This document shows positions 25,706 to 34,689 of a stretch of DNA of 64,000 nt, piece after piece (position 1 is the first letter of the stretch; each line of letters starts with the position of its first letter). Source of the DNA: Agrobacterium larrymoorei. Its GTDB lineage: Bacteria > Pseudomonadota > Alphaproteobacteria > Rhizobiales > Rhizobiaceae. Under the pieces are notes generated by a model. It was given only the letters and a program-made list of their open reading frames with translations. It had not been told where the DNA came from and did not search any database. The stretch lies in the NCBI RefSeq assembly GCF_030819275.1, contig NZ_JAUTBL010000002.1:2234501-2298500 (forward strand), in the 5' to 3' direction. The position numbers and the translations under genes were made by a program.

Positions 25706-25748
25706 TTCGTCAGCCGCTCCTTTTTGCGTTAAAGTCCTCTAACGCGAC

Positions 25749-25853
25749 TACAGCATCGGCCCGAAAATCGGAATCGATTTTCGGAAAGCACGATGCGTAG
25801 CTTCAAAAAGGTAAAGCGTCCTTTGTGCGTCCAATAGGACACACGGCGCTTTA
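25749..25853. repeat. Family A palindromic repeat, copy 2
   Basis: A well-kept copy. The first hairpin is GCATCG...CGAAAATCG-GAAT-CGATTTTCGG...CGATGC; the second is GTGCGTCC-AATA-GGACACAC inside AAGCG...CGCTT. A GAATC site lies in the first loop. It begins 44 nt after the eipA stop. Confidence 0.85.
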
Positions 25854-25971
25854 GCGTGTAAGGCGATGACCGCCTGGCGCAAGATTGCCGTGACAGTCTG
25901 CGCCGCGACGATGAAATGAGCTGCCAATCTGGGTCCTCGACCCTTGGCGCTTCCTGTGGAGACGACCACGC

Positions 25972-27075
25972 GTGATTGAGTACGCCCTTATTTTCGGCCT
26001 TGGTTTTCTCTGCGCAATTCTGCTGGTTTCATTGATCGCCCCGGCGATCCACCGGCGTATCGTCTCCTACACCGAAAAGAGACTGCGTGCGACGATGCCG
26101 ATGAGCCCGCAGGAAGTGCGCGCGCAAAAGGATATGGCGCGTGCGCTTTATGCCGCGGAAAATGCCCGCACCCGTCAGGAACTGGATGCCGAGCGGGAAA
26201 AGGCGCTGGCGCTGAAGTTCAAGAATGAAGCCGCCCAGGGCGATGCCGGACGGCTTCTCGCCGAAACCCGCGAGCTGAAACTGCAACTGGAGCAGATGAC
26301 GTTGGAGGCTGGCGACCTGCGTGCCAAGGCCCGCCGACACGAGGATGCCGTCGCCCGGCTGACGACAAAGCTCAACGACGCCGAAGAAACGGCGATTGCC
26401 CGCACCCAGGAAATCTCCAACCTCACCAAGCGCGTCAATGCGATTTCCCGCGAGCTGGACGATCTCAAAATCGCTCTGTCGGCCCGCGACCTGGAAGTGG
26501 AGCAGGCCAAGAACAAGGCCATCTCCTGGCGCAAGGAACGTGAGGACATCACCCGGCAGTTGGAGGAAGCCGCCGCCAAAGCGCGGGAAGCCGCCCAGCA
26601 TATGAACCGCGAAAGCCGCAAGATCGCGCGGCTCGAAGATCAGCTCGCGAAGGAAATGGCCCGCAATGCCGATAGCGAAATGCTGCTGGAGCGCCGCGCC
26701 CAGGACATCGCCCGCCTGAAGGAACGCGTGAGCGGCAAGGAAGACACCAAGGATGCGGTGAGCATTATCCCCGCCCCTCTTACCCAGCCTGAAACCACTG
26801 CGGAACCACCGGAACGGCTCACGCGCGAGATCGAGGACATCCGCAATCAAGGCACGGCGCTGACCGAGCGGCTGCTGAACATCAAGGGCGACACCCATGA
26901 CGAGGCGATCCGCAAGGAGATCGGCCAGATCGCGGCACGCATGATCGCGCTCACCGCCGCCCAGGAGGGCGAAAGCTCTCCCATTCCGGCCCTTATCGCC
27001 AATGCCGAAAGCGCCGGTGACCGCAAAAGCCTTGCAAACCGTGCCAGCGAGCTGATGGCGCGCCGCGCCGGATGA
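25972..27075 (+). CDS. Single-pass membrane protein with long coiled coil
   Basis: A 367-residue protein. It has one N-terminal membrane helix (MIEYALIFGLGFLCAILLVSL), then about 210 residues of continuous charged coiled coil (roughly 50-255), a short Pro/Thr-rich linker and a helical C-terminal domain. The GTG start has GGAG 10 nt upstream. The layout recalls envelope scaffold proteins, but no family is recognised. It follows eipA after a family A repeat; a shared envelope role is only a guess. Confidence 0.8.
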   Translation: MIEYALIFGLGFLCAILLVSLIAPAIHRRIVSYTEKRLRATMPMSPQEVRAQKDMARALYAAENARTRQELDAEREKALALKFKNEAAQGDAGRLLAETRELKLQLEQMTLEAGDLRAKARRHEDAVARLTTKLNDAEETAIARTQEISNLTKRVNAISRELDDLKIALSARDLEVEQAKNKAISWRKEREDITRQLEEAAAKAREAAQHMNRESRKIARLEDQLAKEMARNADSEMLLERRAQDIARLKERVSGKEDTKDAVSIIPAPLTQPETTAEPPERLTREIEDIRNQGTALTERLLNIKGDTHDEAIRKEIGQIAARMIALTAAQEGESSPIPALIANAESAGDRKSLANRASELMARRAG

Positions 27076-27135
27076 TCATGAGCGATGTCTGCGCTGTAGC
27101 GAGGACGAGCGCCTGTAGCGGCAAAACACGAAGCC

Positions 27136-28295
27136 TCAGCCATAGACGGCGTCCCGGACATCGATAACGACTTGCCCTGCCATGCCCTCAAAAGCGGTGT
27201 TGGTGAGCAGCACGACCGATAGCCGATTGACCGGATCGATGAACCAGTTATGCCCGTACGCGCCGCCCCATTGCAGCGTGCCCACCGCCTGCGGCGTACC
27301 GGTCGCAGCGGGATCGATGAGCACTGCGCTGCCATAGCCGAAGCCCCAGCCGGGCCCTTGCGTCTCCGCTTGTGGGCCGACGTGATCGCGCATCATCGTG
27401 GCGACCACGTCTCGTGGCAGGATCGGTCCGCCTCGTTCCGTTAAGGAGGTGCGGATGGCTTCGAGGAAGGTCAGCAGATCGCGCGCCGTCCCGGCCATGC
27501 CGGCGCCACCCGAACGGAAGGAAGCGGGGTCGAAGATGCGATCCGGGGCGAAGGAGATGGCGCCCTCGCCGGCCTGCGGCGGCAACGGTACGGTGATCGT
27601 GCCATCCATGCGCACCGGGCCATCGGCGCCATCTGCATAGGGTGTCGCCAGCCGCCTATCATCGGTAATGGTAAAGCCGGTATCCGCCAGGCCCAACGGG
27701 CCGGTCACTTCGTCACGAACGATCGCATCGAGCGTCTGCCCGGTGGCTGCTTCCAGCACCGCGCCGATCACATCGATGCCGAGCGAATAGCGCCACGCGG
27801 TGCCCGGCGCGAAAGCCAACGGCGCCTGCGCCAGACGGCGAAGATTATCGTCCATCGCACGGCCCGGCTGGTCGAGACCGTCGGACACGTCGAGCAGGTG
27901 GTAGGCGCTGCCCTCCGGTTCGAGAAAGCGGTAACTGAGACCTGACGAATGCGTCAGGAGATGATGCAGGGTGATATCGGGCCGTGATCCGTCCGGCAGT
28001 GCAGGGCGAAACGCCGGCAGCCAGCGCGTAACGGGCTGGTCGAGCGCGATCGTACCAAGCGCGGCAAGGCGCAAAGCCGCTACCGTCACCAACGGCTTGG
28101 ACACCGAGGCGAAGCGGAAGATCGCATCTTCCCGCATCGGCGTGCCCGCCTCCCGTCCAGAAAACCTGCTGTGTGGCTGCAAGTGATCTCACCGTCCTCA
28201 GCGACGAGCACGACCGCGCCGACGAGACGATTATCGGTGATGGCGCGGCCGATGGCAGCGTCGATCCGGGTTTTGAGAGAAGCAGGATGACTCAT
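27136..28295 (-). pseudogene. Serine beta-lactamase family protein, frameshifted
   Basis: The N-terminus (MSHPASLKTRIDAAIGRAIT to HTAGFLD) and the body (REAGTPMREDAIFRFASVSK onward to the stop at 27136) are in different frames. One base is missing in GGACGGGAGG at about 28155; adding it gives GFLDREAGTPM, the usual family sequence. The body has the catalytic SxxK (SVSK) and a YSLG motif matching the YxN position. The restored length of about 386 fits class C-like esterases and D-aminopeptidases. It is divergent from a TetR regulator and was probably its target. As with livM, a recent mutation and a sequencing slip cannot be told apart. Confidence 0.8.
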
Positions 28296-28309
28296 CGAGG
28301 ATGCTCCTA

Positions 28310-28336
28310 TATTATCACCATGATCGCTCCATAATA
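28310..28336. promoter_or_regulatory. Candidate TetR operator
   Basis: A 6-bp inverted repeat TATTAT/ATAATA separated by 15 nt, centred between the divergent beta-lactamase-family and TetR genes. TetR-family regulators commonly bind such a site to control the divergent gene and themselves. Confidence 0.4.
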
Positions 28337-28360
28337 AACACTGCCCAGGATATTTCTAGA

Positions 28361-29005
28361 GTGAACGATGTGAAAAATACTGAAGCGAACAACAGTGAGG
28401 CCCCTGTTCGTCGTCGCGGCCGTCCGCCGGCCTTCGACCGCGCCGAGGTGCTGGCCAAGGCGGGTGAAACATTCTGGCGGCTAGGCTACGAAGGGGCGTC
28501 AATCGTCGATCTGACGGCAGCGATGGGGATCACGCCGCAAAGCCTCTATGCCGCCTTCGGCTCGAAGGCAGATCTCTACCGTGAGGCGCTCGGCTGGTAT
28601 GGCGATGCTTTCGCAACGCTGACGGAGGAGGATCTTGCCGCGCCGGATGTGATCGGCACATTGTGCGCGTGGCTGGATGCGCAGGCGAAGGGCTTTGCCG
28701 ATCCGGCGCATCCCCCCGGCTGCATGATCTCGACTGCGGTGCTTGGCTGCGCGGTGGAGAACGATCCCGTTGCGCGATTGGTCGCGGCCCGGCGCGAGGC
28801 GACGATCGCCCGCCTCCGCGAGCGGTTGGAACGCGCGAAGGCCGAGGGCGAACTGAAGCCCACTGCCGATCCCGCAGCCCTTGCCCGCTTCATCGGCGCG
28901 ATCATCCAAGGCATGTCGGTGCAGGCACGCGACGGAGCAAGCGCGGCGGAATTATGCGCGCTGACCGGACTGGCGAATGAGGAGCTGGCCAGTCAGGTTC
29001 GGTAA
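28361..29005 (+). CDS. TetR-family transcriptional regulator
   Basis: About 214 residues. A basic N-terminal arm (VRRRGRPPAFDRAEVLAKA) leads into the TetR helix-turn-helix (GASIVDLTAAMGITPQSLYA, then AFGSKADLYREAL), followed by a TetR_C-like ligand domain with PGCMISTAVLGCA, as in AcrR/ComR-like regulators. The GTG at 28361 is chosen because AGGA lies 10 nt upstream and because an earlier ATG at 28301 would place the putative operator inside the gene. The divergent gene is the likely target. Confidence 0.85.
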   Translation: MNDVKNTEANNSEAPVRRRGRPPAFDRAEVLAKAGETFWRLGYEGASIVDLTAAMGITPQSLYAAFGSKADLYREALGWYGDAFATLTEEDLAAPDVIGTLCAWLDAQAKGFADPAHPPGCMISTAVLGCAVENDPVARLVAARREATIARLRERLERAKAEGELKPTADPAALARFIGAIIQGMSVQARDGASAAELCALTGLANEELASQVR

Positions 29006-29060
29006 GATATCTCGCTGCCCTAACGCCCCTCGCCCCGCCAACGCGACCTGCCGTGAAGGA

Positions 29061-29789
29061 TCATCTGACACATCCGTTCGGCGCGAACATCGCCACAGCC
29101 GCGGCGACCAGATCGGCGTTCCCGCTGGACAAGGAGCCATCCGGCTCCGACAGGCCGTCTTCCAATCCGACCCGGGTCGACCAGCGTCGCTCTCGCGCGC
29201 GCCGCACGAAATGCCAGACGGTCGCGTCGAAGCCGTGCAGCAGGATTGGCCGGGACAGCCCCGCGTCCGCCAGCACCTGCGCAATGCCATCGGCGATCTC
29301 GTCGGCTTGGTTGATATCCTGTTCTTCGATTTCGATCAGCACCCGGAACAGGGGCGGACGATCCGGCAATGAGACGAGCCGCTCCGCGTCGGCGATCGTC
29401 GCAAGGCCGGCTTCGATGCCGACACCGATGCTGTCGAGAAGCGCCATCACCGCAGGGGCATCCGGTTCGGAAAGATTGACCGATGCATAATCCGGCCGCT
29501 CACGCCAGGCCGCGATGCGCGCCCGCGTGGTCGCCGGATTCGCTTCGATCCATGCGCCCGTGGAAACGCCGATCAGCGTGCCAGGACAGGCGCGGCGCAT
29601 GGCGCGGATCGTGTGATCGACGGCCGAGAGGCTCTCACGGCCTGCGTCGTCACGCGGATGAATGTGCAGTTCGGCCGCCCCCGCCTCGATCGAGGCGATA
29701 CCATCGCGGACCATGGCATCGACCGTCAGGGGCAAATTCGGATGGTAGCCGGCGGGACGGGCTCCGTTGATGCAGGCTTGGACGATCAT
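29061..29789 (-). CDS. BKACE-family (3-keto-5-aminohexanoate cleavage-like) enzyme
   Basis: A 242-residue TIM-barrel protein of the beta-keto acid cleavage enzyme family (DUF849). Visible features are the N-terminal ACINGARP, the metal-binding ELHIHPRDDAGRESL and a C-terminal TRVGLEDGLSEPDGSLSSGN. Enzymes of this family cleave a beta-keto acid with acetyl-CoA and Zn2+; the substrate is not predictable. At 242 residues it is shorter than the usual 270-310. The start MIVQACINGARP directly precedes strand 1. It lies between the TetR and LysR regulators with a family A repeat upstream. Confidence 0.85.
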   Translation of the reverse strand: MIVQACINGARPAGYHPNLPLTVDAMVRDGIASIEAGAAELHIHPRDDAGRESLSAVDHTIRAMRRACPGTLIGVSTGAWIEANPATTRARIAAWRERPDYASVNLSEPDAPAVMALLDSIGVGIEAGLATIADAERLVSLPDRPPLFRVLIEIEEQDINQADEIADGIAQVLADAGLSRPILLHGFDATVWHFVRRARERRWSTRVGLEDGLSEPDGSLSSGNADLVAAAVAMFAPNGCVR

Positions 29790-29842
29790 GTGAGCTTCCT
29801 GTCGCTTTTGTTGTGGCGGACGTGGCTTCCCAGATTTTGCCG

Positions 29843-29945
29843 ACAGCATCGGCCCAAAAATCGGAATCGATTTTCGGAATGCGCGAGGCCTAGATAAAGA
29901 CGATAGAGCATCCCTTGTACGTTCAATAGGAGGCACGGCGCTCTA
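29843..29945. repeat. Family A palindromic repeat, copy 3
   Basis: ACAGCATCGGCCCAAAAATCGGAATCGATTTTCGG followed by the second hairpin ending GGCGCTCTA. Its last bases overlap the stop of the LysR gene. It holds a GAATC site. Confidence 0.82.
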
Positions 29946-30875
29946 GCGGCCATTGTCCTCCGGTTTCGACGACGGCGCGTAGGACCGGCATAGGGCAATG
30001 ACCGTCTCGCGGAGCCAGCGATGCGCGGGATCGGCTTCCATGCGGGGATGCCAGAGCGCGACGACGGCGATCTCCGGCGTTTCCACCGGTAACGGGAAGC
30101 TTACCAACCCCTCTTCAAACCGTGGATCGGACAGGCAGGATTGCGTCACCAGCGCAACCAGATCGGACTGCCGCGCAATCCGCAAGGCATCCGGGAAACC
30201 CGGCACCAGGGCAACGATCTCGCGGGCGAGGCCAAGCGTCTCAAGAGCATCATCGACCGGTCCGGTGAATTGGCCGCGTCGGGACACGACGACATGCCGG
30301 ACAGCGGCATACCGCTCCGGCGTCACCGGTGCGGAGAGCAATGCATGCCCCTTTCGTGCAACGCCGATGAAGCGGTCGCGAAAGAGAAGATGCGTGCGAA
30401 CCTCGGGCGCAAAGTCGCCCAACACTCCGATCTCCAGGTCGATCGTTCCGTCCCTGAGCGGCCCCGCCTCTTTAACCGGCTTTGGCGCAAAGCACAGGCG
30501 CGCATGGGGAGCGGTCGCGACCACCGTGGCGACTAAGGGAGCGGAAAACAAGGCAATGAACCCTTCATTGGCCCGGATCGTGAAGGTCCGCTCCAGCGTG
30601 GCGAGATCGAGGGTGCCGTCCTGCGGGCTGAGAACGTCGCGCACATCACGCGCCAGCACATGAACGCGCTCACGCAGCGCAATGGCCCGTGGCGTTGGCA
30701 CCAGCCCCCGGCCTGCCCGCACGAGCAGGGGATCACCGGTCGCGGCACGCAATCGGGCAAGCGTCCGGCTCATGGCGGACGAGCTGAGGCCCAGCCGTCG
30801 CGCCGCCGCCGTTACACTGCCTTCAGTCAGAAGCGCATCCAGTGCCGGCAAAAGATTGAGGTCGATGGTGTCCAT
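29943..30875 (-). CDS. LysR-family transcriptional regulator
   Basis: A 310-residue regulator. The N-terminal winged HTH (LNLLPALDALLTEGSVTAAA, then LGLSSSAMSRTLARLRAATG) is of the NodD/PcaQ-like type that starts MDTIDLNLL. A two-lobed effector domain follows. It is divergent from the SDR at 31007 with 131 nt between, the standard layout for a LysR regulator and its target. The effector is unknown. Confidence 0.93.
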   Translation of the reverse strand: MDTIDLNLLPALDALLTEGSVTAAARRLGLSSSAMSRTLARLRAATGDPLLVRAGRGLVPTPRAIALRERVHVLARDVRDVLSPQDGTLDLATLERTFTIRANEGFIALFSAPLVATVVATAPHARLCFAPKPVKEAGPLRDGTIDLEIGVLGDFAPEVRTHLLFRDRFIGVARKGHALLSAPVTPERYAAVRHVVVSRRGQFTGPVDDALETLGLAREIVALVPGFPDALRIARQSDLVALVTQSCLSDPRFEEGLVSFPLPVETPEIAVVALWHPRMEADPAHRWLRETVIALCRSYAPSSKPEDNGR

Positions 30876-31006
30876 CGAAACATTCTATCCGATACCCGAC
30901 AGATGCATAGCGTCTTATGCAATAATAGTTTGCATCCTGTGCGTCTGGCGCATCTGATGAGTGAGGAGGATGATGACTTCCGACATAAACACGGAAAGGC
31001 GAGATC

Positions 31007-31723
31007 ATGACCTCGAACCATGTAAACCAAACAACGAGAACCACTCTCATCGTCGGCGCATCGCGCGGCCTCGGCCATGCGATGGCGGCGGAATTTTTGC
31101 GACGCGGCTGGCATGTGATCGGAACGGTGCGCGGGCCTGATCGAACCTTGCTGCACGACCTTGCCAACGCACATCCGGGCCGTGTCGAAATTGCCCAACT
31201 CGATATCACGAGGCCGGAGGAGATCGCCTCGTTGCGTGATCGGCTGGCGGGAAAAGAAATCGACATCCTCTTCGTCAACGCTGGTACGGCCAACACCGAT
31301 CAGGACGAGACCATCGCGGAGGTATCGACGGATGAATTCATCCGCGTGATGGTCACGAATGCGCTCAGTCCCATGCGAGTGGTCGAAGGCCTGCAGGATT
31401 GCGTGACACAGGCCGGTCTGATCGGCGTCATGTCGTCCGGGCAAGGCAGCATTTCCAACAACACGAATGGCGGTCATGAGGTTTATCGCGGATCGAAGGC
31501 TGCTCTGAACCAGTATATGCGCAGCTACGCAGCTCGCCATGCAAACGATCCGCGCGCCCTGGTGCTGATGGCGCCCGGCTGGATCCGCACCGGACTCGGC
31601 GGCCCCGCCGCGCCCTTCGGCATGGAAGAAACCGTACCGCAGATCGTCACCACGCTTCTCGCACAGCAGGGAAAGCCCGGTCTTCACTATCTCGACCGGG
31701 AAGGACGTGACGTTCCCTGGTGA
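31007..31723 (+). CDS. Short-chain dehydrogenase/reductase
   Basis: A 238-residue Rossmann protein with the cofactor motif TLIVGASRGLGHAMAAEF, LFVNAGTAN, a Ser in VMSSGQGSI and the catalytic YRGSK (YxxxK). It is NAD(P)-dependent; the substrate cannot be predicted. Divergent from the LysR gene, so probably regulated by it. Confidence 0.9.
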   Translation: MTSNHVNQTTRTTLIVGASRGLGHAMAAEFLRRGWHVIGTVRGPDRTLLHDLANAHPGRVEIAQLDITRPEEIASLRDRLAGKEIDILFVNAGTANTDQDETIAEVSTDEFIRVMVTNALSPMRVVEGLQDCVTQAGLIGVMSSGQGSISNNTNGGHEVYRGSKAALNQYMRSYAARHANDPRALVLMAPGWIRTGLGGPAAPFGMEETVPQIVTTLLAQQGKPGLHYLDREGRDVPW

Positions 31724-31920
31724 GGCTCGCCGGAAAAAATGCGATGGACGGCATTAAAAATAAAGACCGATAAAATTGTACCGATCGATTTAAACGCACC
31801 GAAAATTTTGGCTCGTAATGTCGTCTTCAACAGAGGCCGGACAACAAAAAAAAAACCGGTCCGGTAACCGAAGCGCAAAAAGAAACCGGCGGGCAAGCCG
31901 GCCACGAAACGGGGTTAGAC

Positions 31921-32160
31921 ATGTTGAAGAAGCTTTTCGCAGCCGCGCTGTGCGGCATCGTTATCGCATCCATCGCAAGCCACGCCGATGCGGCAGGCCC
32001 CGGCGGTCTCGCCAGAAGCTTTGCCATGATCGAGCACAATCTCATCGCATCGGCCCCGTCGATCAGAGAGAGCGAGCAAGTGGACATTGAACGCAAAGCC
32101 GCGATCGCCTCGCTCGATTTCTACTTCCAGCGCTTCGACCAGTTCGAAAAGCTGCGCTAG
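31921..32160 (+). CDS. Small secreted protein
   Basis: A 79-residue protein with a signal peptide (MLKKLFAAALCGIVIASIAS, cleavage after ADA at about residue 25) and a short helical mature part ending LDFYFQRFDQFEKLR. No family is recognised. Codon use and the signal peptide support it as a real gene. It converges on the DMT permease gene. Confidence 0.65.
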   Translation: MLKKLFAAALCGIVIASIASHADAAGPGGLARSFAMIEHNLIASAPSIRESEQVDIERKAAIASLDFYFQRFDQFEKLR

Positions 32161-32213
32161 ACCATTCCAAGAGATTCATGACCGACTGCCGCCCGTCGTT
32201 GCGCCCCTGTGGC

Positions 32214-33188
32214 TTACACGACAGGCGGCTTTTTTCGTTCGGCAACCGCAATGCCGCCAAGCGCGAGCAACAGCGCGACGATCTGGTAGAGATGCAGCGT
32301 CTCGCCGATGATCATCACCGATAGAAATGTGCCGAAAACCGGAATGAGGTTGATGAAGAGCCCGGCGCGGTTCGGACCGATCTCCTCCACGCCCTTGATG
32401 AAGAAGATCTGCGCCACAAGCGAAGGGAAGAGCGCCGTATAGAGAACGATCGCCCATCCCTTTGCTTCAGGCCAGATCGCCTGATCGCTCAAGACTTCCC
32501 ACCCCATCAGCGGTATCGAGGTCAGAAGGGCAGCCATCGCCGGAATGGCCATCAGCGTGCGCCAGTCCACCGCCGGCTTCCACCGTAGGATCACGGTATA
32601 GATCGCATAGGCCAGCACCGCGAGCAGCATGATCGCATCGCCTGGATTGAACTCCAGCCGGATGAGCGACATCAGATCGCCGCGGGAGGCGAGAAGCGCA
32701 ACACCGAAGATGGTCAGGATGAAGCCGATGATCTGAACGGCGAGAACCTTGGTGCGGAAGAGCGCGAAGTTGAAGACGAAGATCACCGCCGGGATCACCG
32801 CCTGGATGACCGCTGCATTGATGGCGGTTGTGTATTTCAGCGCCGTATAGAGGGCCGCGTTGAAACACGTGTATCCAACCGTACCAAGTGTTAAGAAATA
32901 GGGCAGCCGCTTTTTGACCACCGGCCAGTCGCGGACCAGTTGCGGCAAAGAGATCGAGACGATGATCGCCACCGCCACCACCCAGCGCAGAAACGTCAGC
33001 ACCATCGGGCTGATATGACCCACCGCAAGCTTGCCCGCGACGGCATTTCCGCCCCAGCACAATGCGGCGATGGTCAGGACGAGGTAGGCTCTGGAGAGCA
33101 CGGGCGCAGAACTTTCATTCGAAGACGTGCCCGATTTCTGCACTCGCCCTGACGGCTTCGCAAGAGCAGTTGCACGCTTTTCAGCCAT
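32214..33188 (-). CDS. DMT-superfamily (EamA) permease
   Basis: A 324-residue inner-membrane protein with ten predicted helices in two EamA repeats. The first has LCWGGNAVAGKLAVGHISPM, with a Pro/Arg pattern typical of the family; the second ends GPNRAGLFINLIPVFGTFLS. A charged N-terminal tail of about 30 residues precedes helix 1. Such proteins export amino acids or metabolites; the substrate is unknown. It is divergent from purA. Confidence 0.92.
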   Translation of the reverse strand: MAEKRATALAKPSGRVQKSGTSSNESSAPVLSRAYLVLTIAALCWGGNAVAGKLAVGHISPMVLTFLRWVVAVAIIVSISLPQLVRDWPVVKKRLPYFLTLGTVGYTCFNAALYTALKYTTAINAAVIQAVIPAVIFVFNFALFRTKVLAVQIIGFILTIFGVALLASRGDLMSLIRLEFNPGDAIMLLAVLAYAIYTVILRWKPAVDWRTLMAIPAMAALLTSIPLMGWEVLSDQAIWPEAKGWAIVLYTALFPSLVAQIFFIKGVEEIGPNRAGLFINLIPVFGTFLSVMIIGETLHLYQIVALLLALGGIAVAERKKPPVV

Positions 33189-33320
33189 AGGATGGGCACA
33201 ATTATCCTACAAAAGCAAAATTCCGCTGCATAAACAGGGTCGCTTTCCGCAAAACAACGCAGTATAGATTTGTGGGTTTGAGTTAGGGGCGCCCCGGCGC
33301 CATGAGCAGGAAAGCAAGAA

Positions 33321-34619
33321 ATGACGAATGTAGTCGTGGTCGGCTCGCAGTGGGGCGACGAAGGCAAGGGTAAGATTGTTGACTGGCTCTCCGAGCGCGC
33401 CGACGTGGTCGTGCGCTATCAGGGTGGGCACAATGCCGGTCATACCCTTGTCATTGATGGCGTCAGCTACAAGCTGTCCCTGCTCCCGTCCGGCGTCGTT
33501 CGTCCCGGCAAGCTTGCCGTTATCGGCAACGGCGTGGTGGTCGATCCTCACGCACTGATTGCGGAAATGGGCCGCCTGGAAGCCCAGGGCGTCAAGGTGA
33601 CGGCGGAGAACCTGCGCATCGCCGATAATGCCACGCTCATCCTGTCTCTGCACCGCGAACTGGACGGCATGCGCGAAGACGCCGCCTCCAACAGCGGCAC
33701 CAAGATCGGCACCACCCGCCGCGGCATCGGTCCAGCCTATGAAGACAAGGTCGGCCGCCGCGCCATCCGCGTCATGGACCTTGAAGACCGCGAAGCGCTG
33801 TCGGCCAAGGTCGATCGCATTCTGACCCACCACAATGCCCTTCGTCGCGGTTTCGGCGCTGCCGAAGTATCGCATGAAACGATCATGGAAGAACTGACGT
33901 CGATTGCCGATCGCATTCTTCCCTTCAGCGAAACCGTCTGGCTGCTGCTCGACAAGAAGCGCCGCGCCGGCGCCCGCATCCTGTTCGAAGGCGCGCAAGG
34001 CTCGCTTCTCGATATCGACCACGGCACCTATCCCTATGTGACGTCATCCAACACGGTGGCTGGCCAAGCTGCTGCCGGTTCCGGCATGGGTCCGGGCTCG
34101 CTCGGCTACATTCTCGGCATCACCAAGGCCTATACGACGCGCGTCGGTGAAGGCCCCTTCCCGACCGAACTGCATGACGAGATCGGCCAGTTCCTCGGCG
34201 AGAAGGGTCATGAATTCGGCACCGTCACGGGCCGCAAGCGCCGCTGCGGCTGGTTCGATGCGGCACTGGTGCGCCAGTCGGTCGCCACCAACGGCATCAC
34301 CGGCATTGCGCTGACCAAACTCGACGTTCTGGACGGCCTGGACGAACTGAAGATCTGCGTCGGCTACAAGCTGGACGGCCAGGAGATCGATCACCTTCCG
34401 GCAAGCCAGGGCGCACAGGCCCGCGTCGAGCCGATCTACATCACCCTTGAGGGGTGGAAGGAATCGACCGTCGGCGCCCGCAAGTGGGCGGACCTGCCTG
34501 CCCAGGCGATCAAATATGTGCGCCAGGTCGAGGAACTGATCGGCGCGCCCGTGGCACTCCTGTCCACCAGCCCGGAGCGTGACGACACCATACTTGTGAC
34601 TGACCCGTTTGAGGACTAA
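33321..34619 (+). CDS. purA: Adenylosuccinate synthetase
   Basis: A 432-residue enzyme of AMP synthesis (IMP + Asp + GTP). The N-terminus [20 protein letters not shown] holds the GDEGKGK loop. Other conserved stretches are [56 protein letters not shown] and the guanine-binding [12 protein letters not shown] at the C-terminus. Full length with no anomalies. Confidence 0.99.
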   Translation: MTNVVVVGSQWGDEGKGKIVDWLSERADVVVRYQGGHNAGHTLVIDGVSYKLSLLPSGVVRPGKLAVIGNGVVVDPHALIAEMGRLEAQGVKVTAENLRIADNATLILSLHRELDGMREDAASNSGTKIGTTRRGIGPAYEDKVGRRAIRVMDLEDREALSAKVDRILTHHNALRRGFGAAEVSHETIMEELTSIADRILPFSETVWLLLDKKRRAGARILFEGAQGSLLDIDHGTYPYVTSSNTVAGQAAAGSGMGPGSLGYILGITKAYTTRVGEGPFPTELHDEIGQFLGEKGHEFGTVTGRKRRCGWFDAALVRQSVATNGITGIALTKLDVLDGLDELKICVGYKLDGQEIDHLPASQGAQARVEPIYITLEGWKESTVGARKWADLPAQAIKYVRQVEELIGAPVALLSTSPERDDTILVTDPFED

Positions 34620-34689
34620 TGTTCTCGGCAATCAGTCTTCATAACCCATATCGGGCCGGCATTTTACCGGTTCCGACGAGAAAGTGCTT

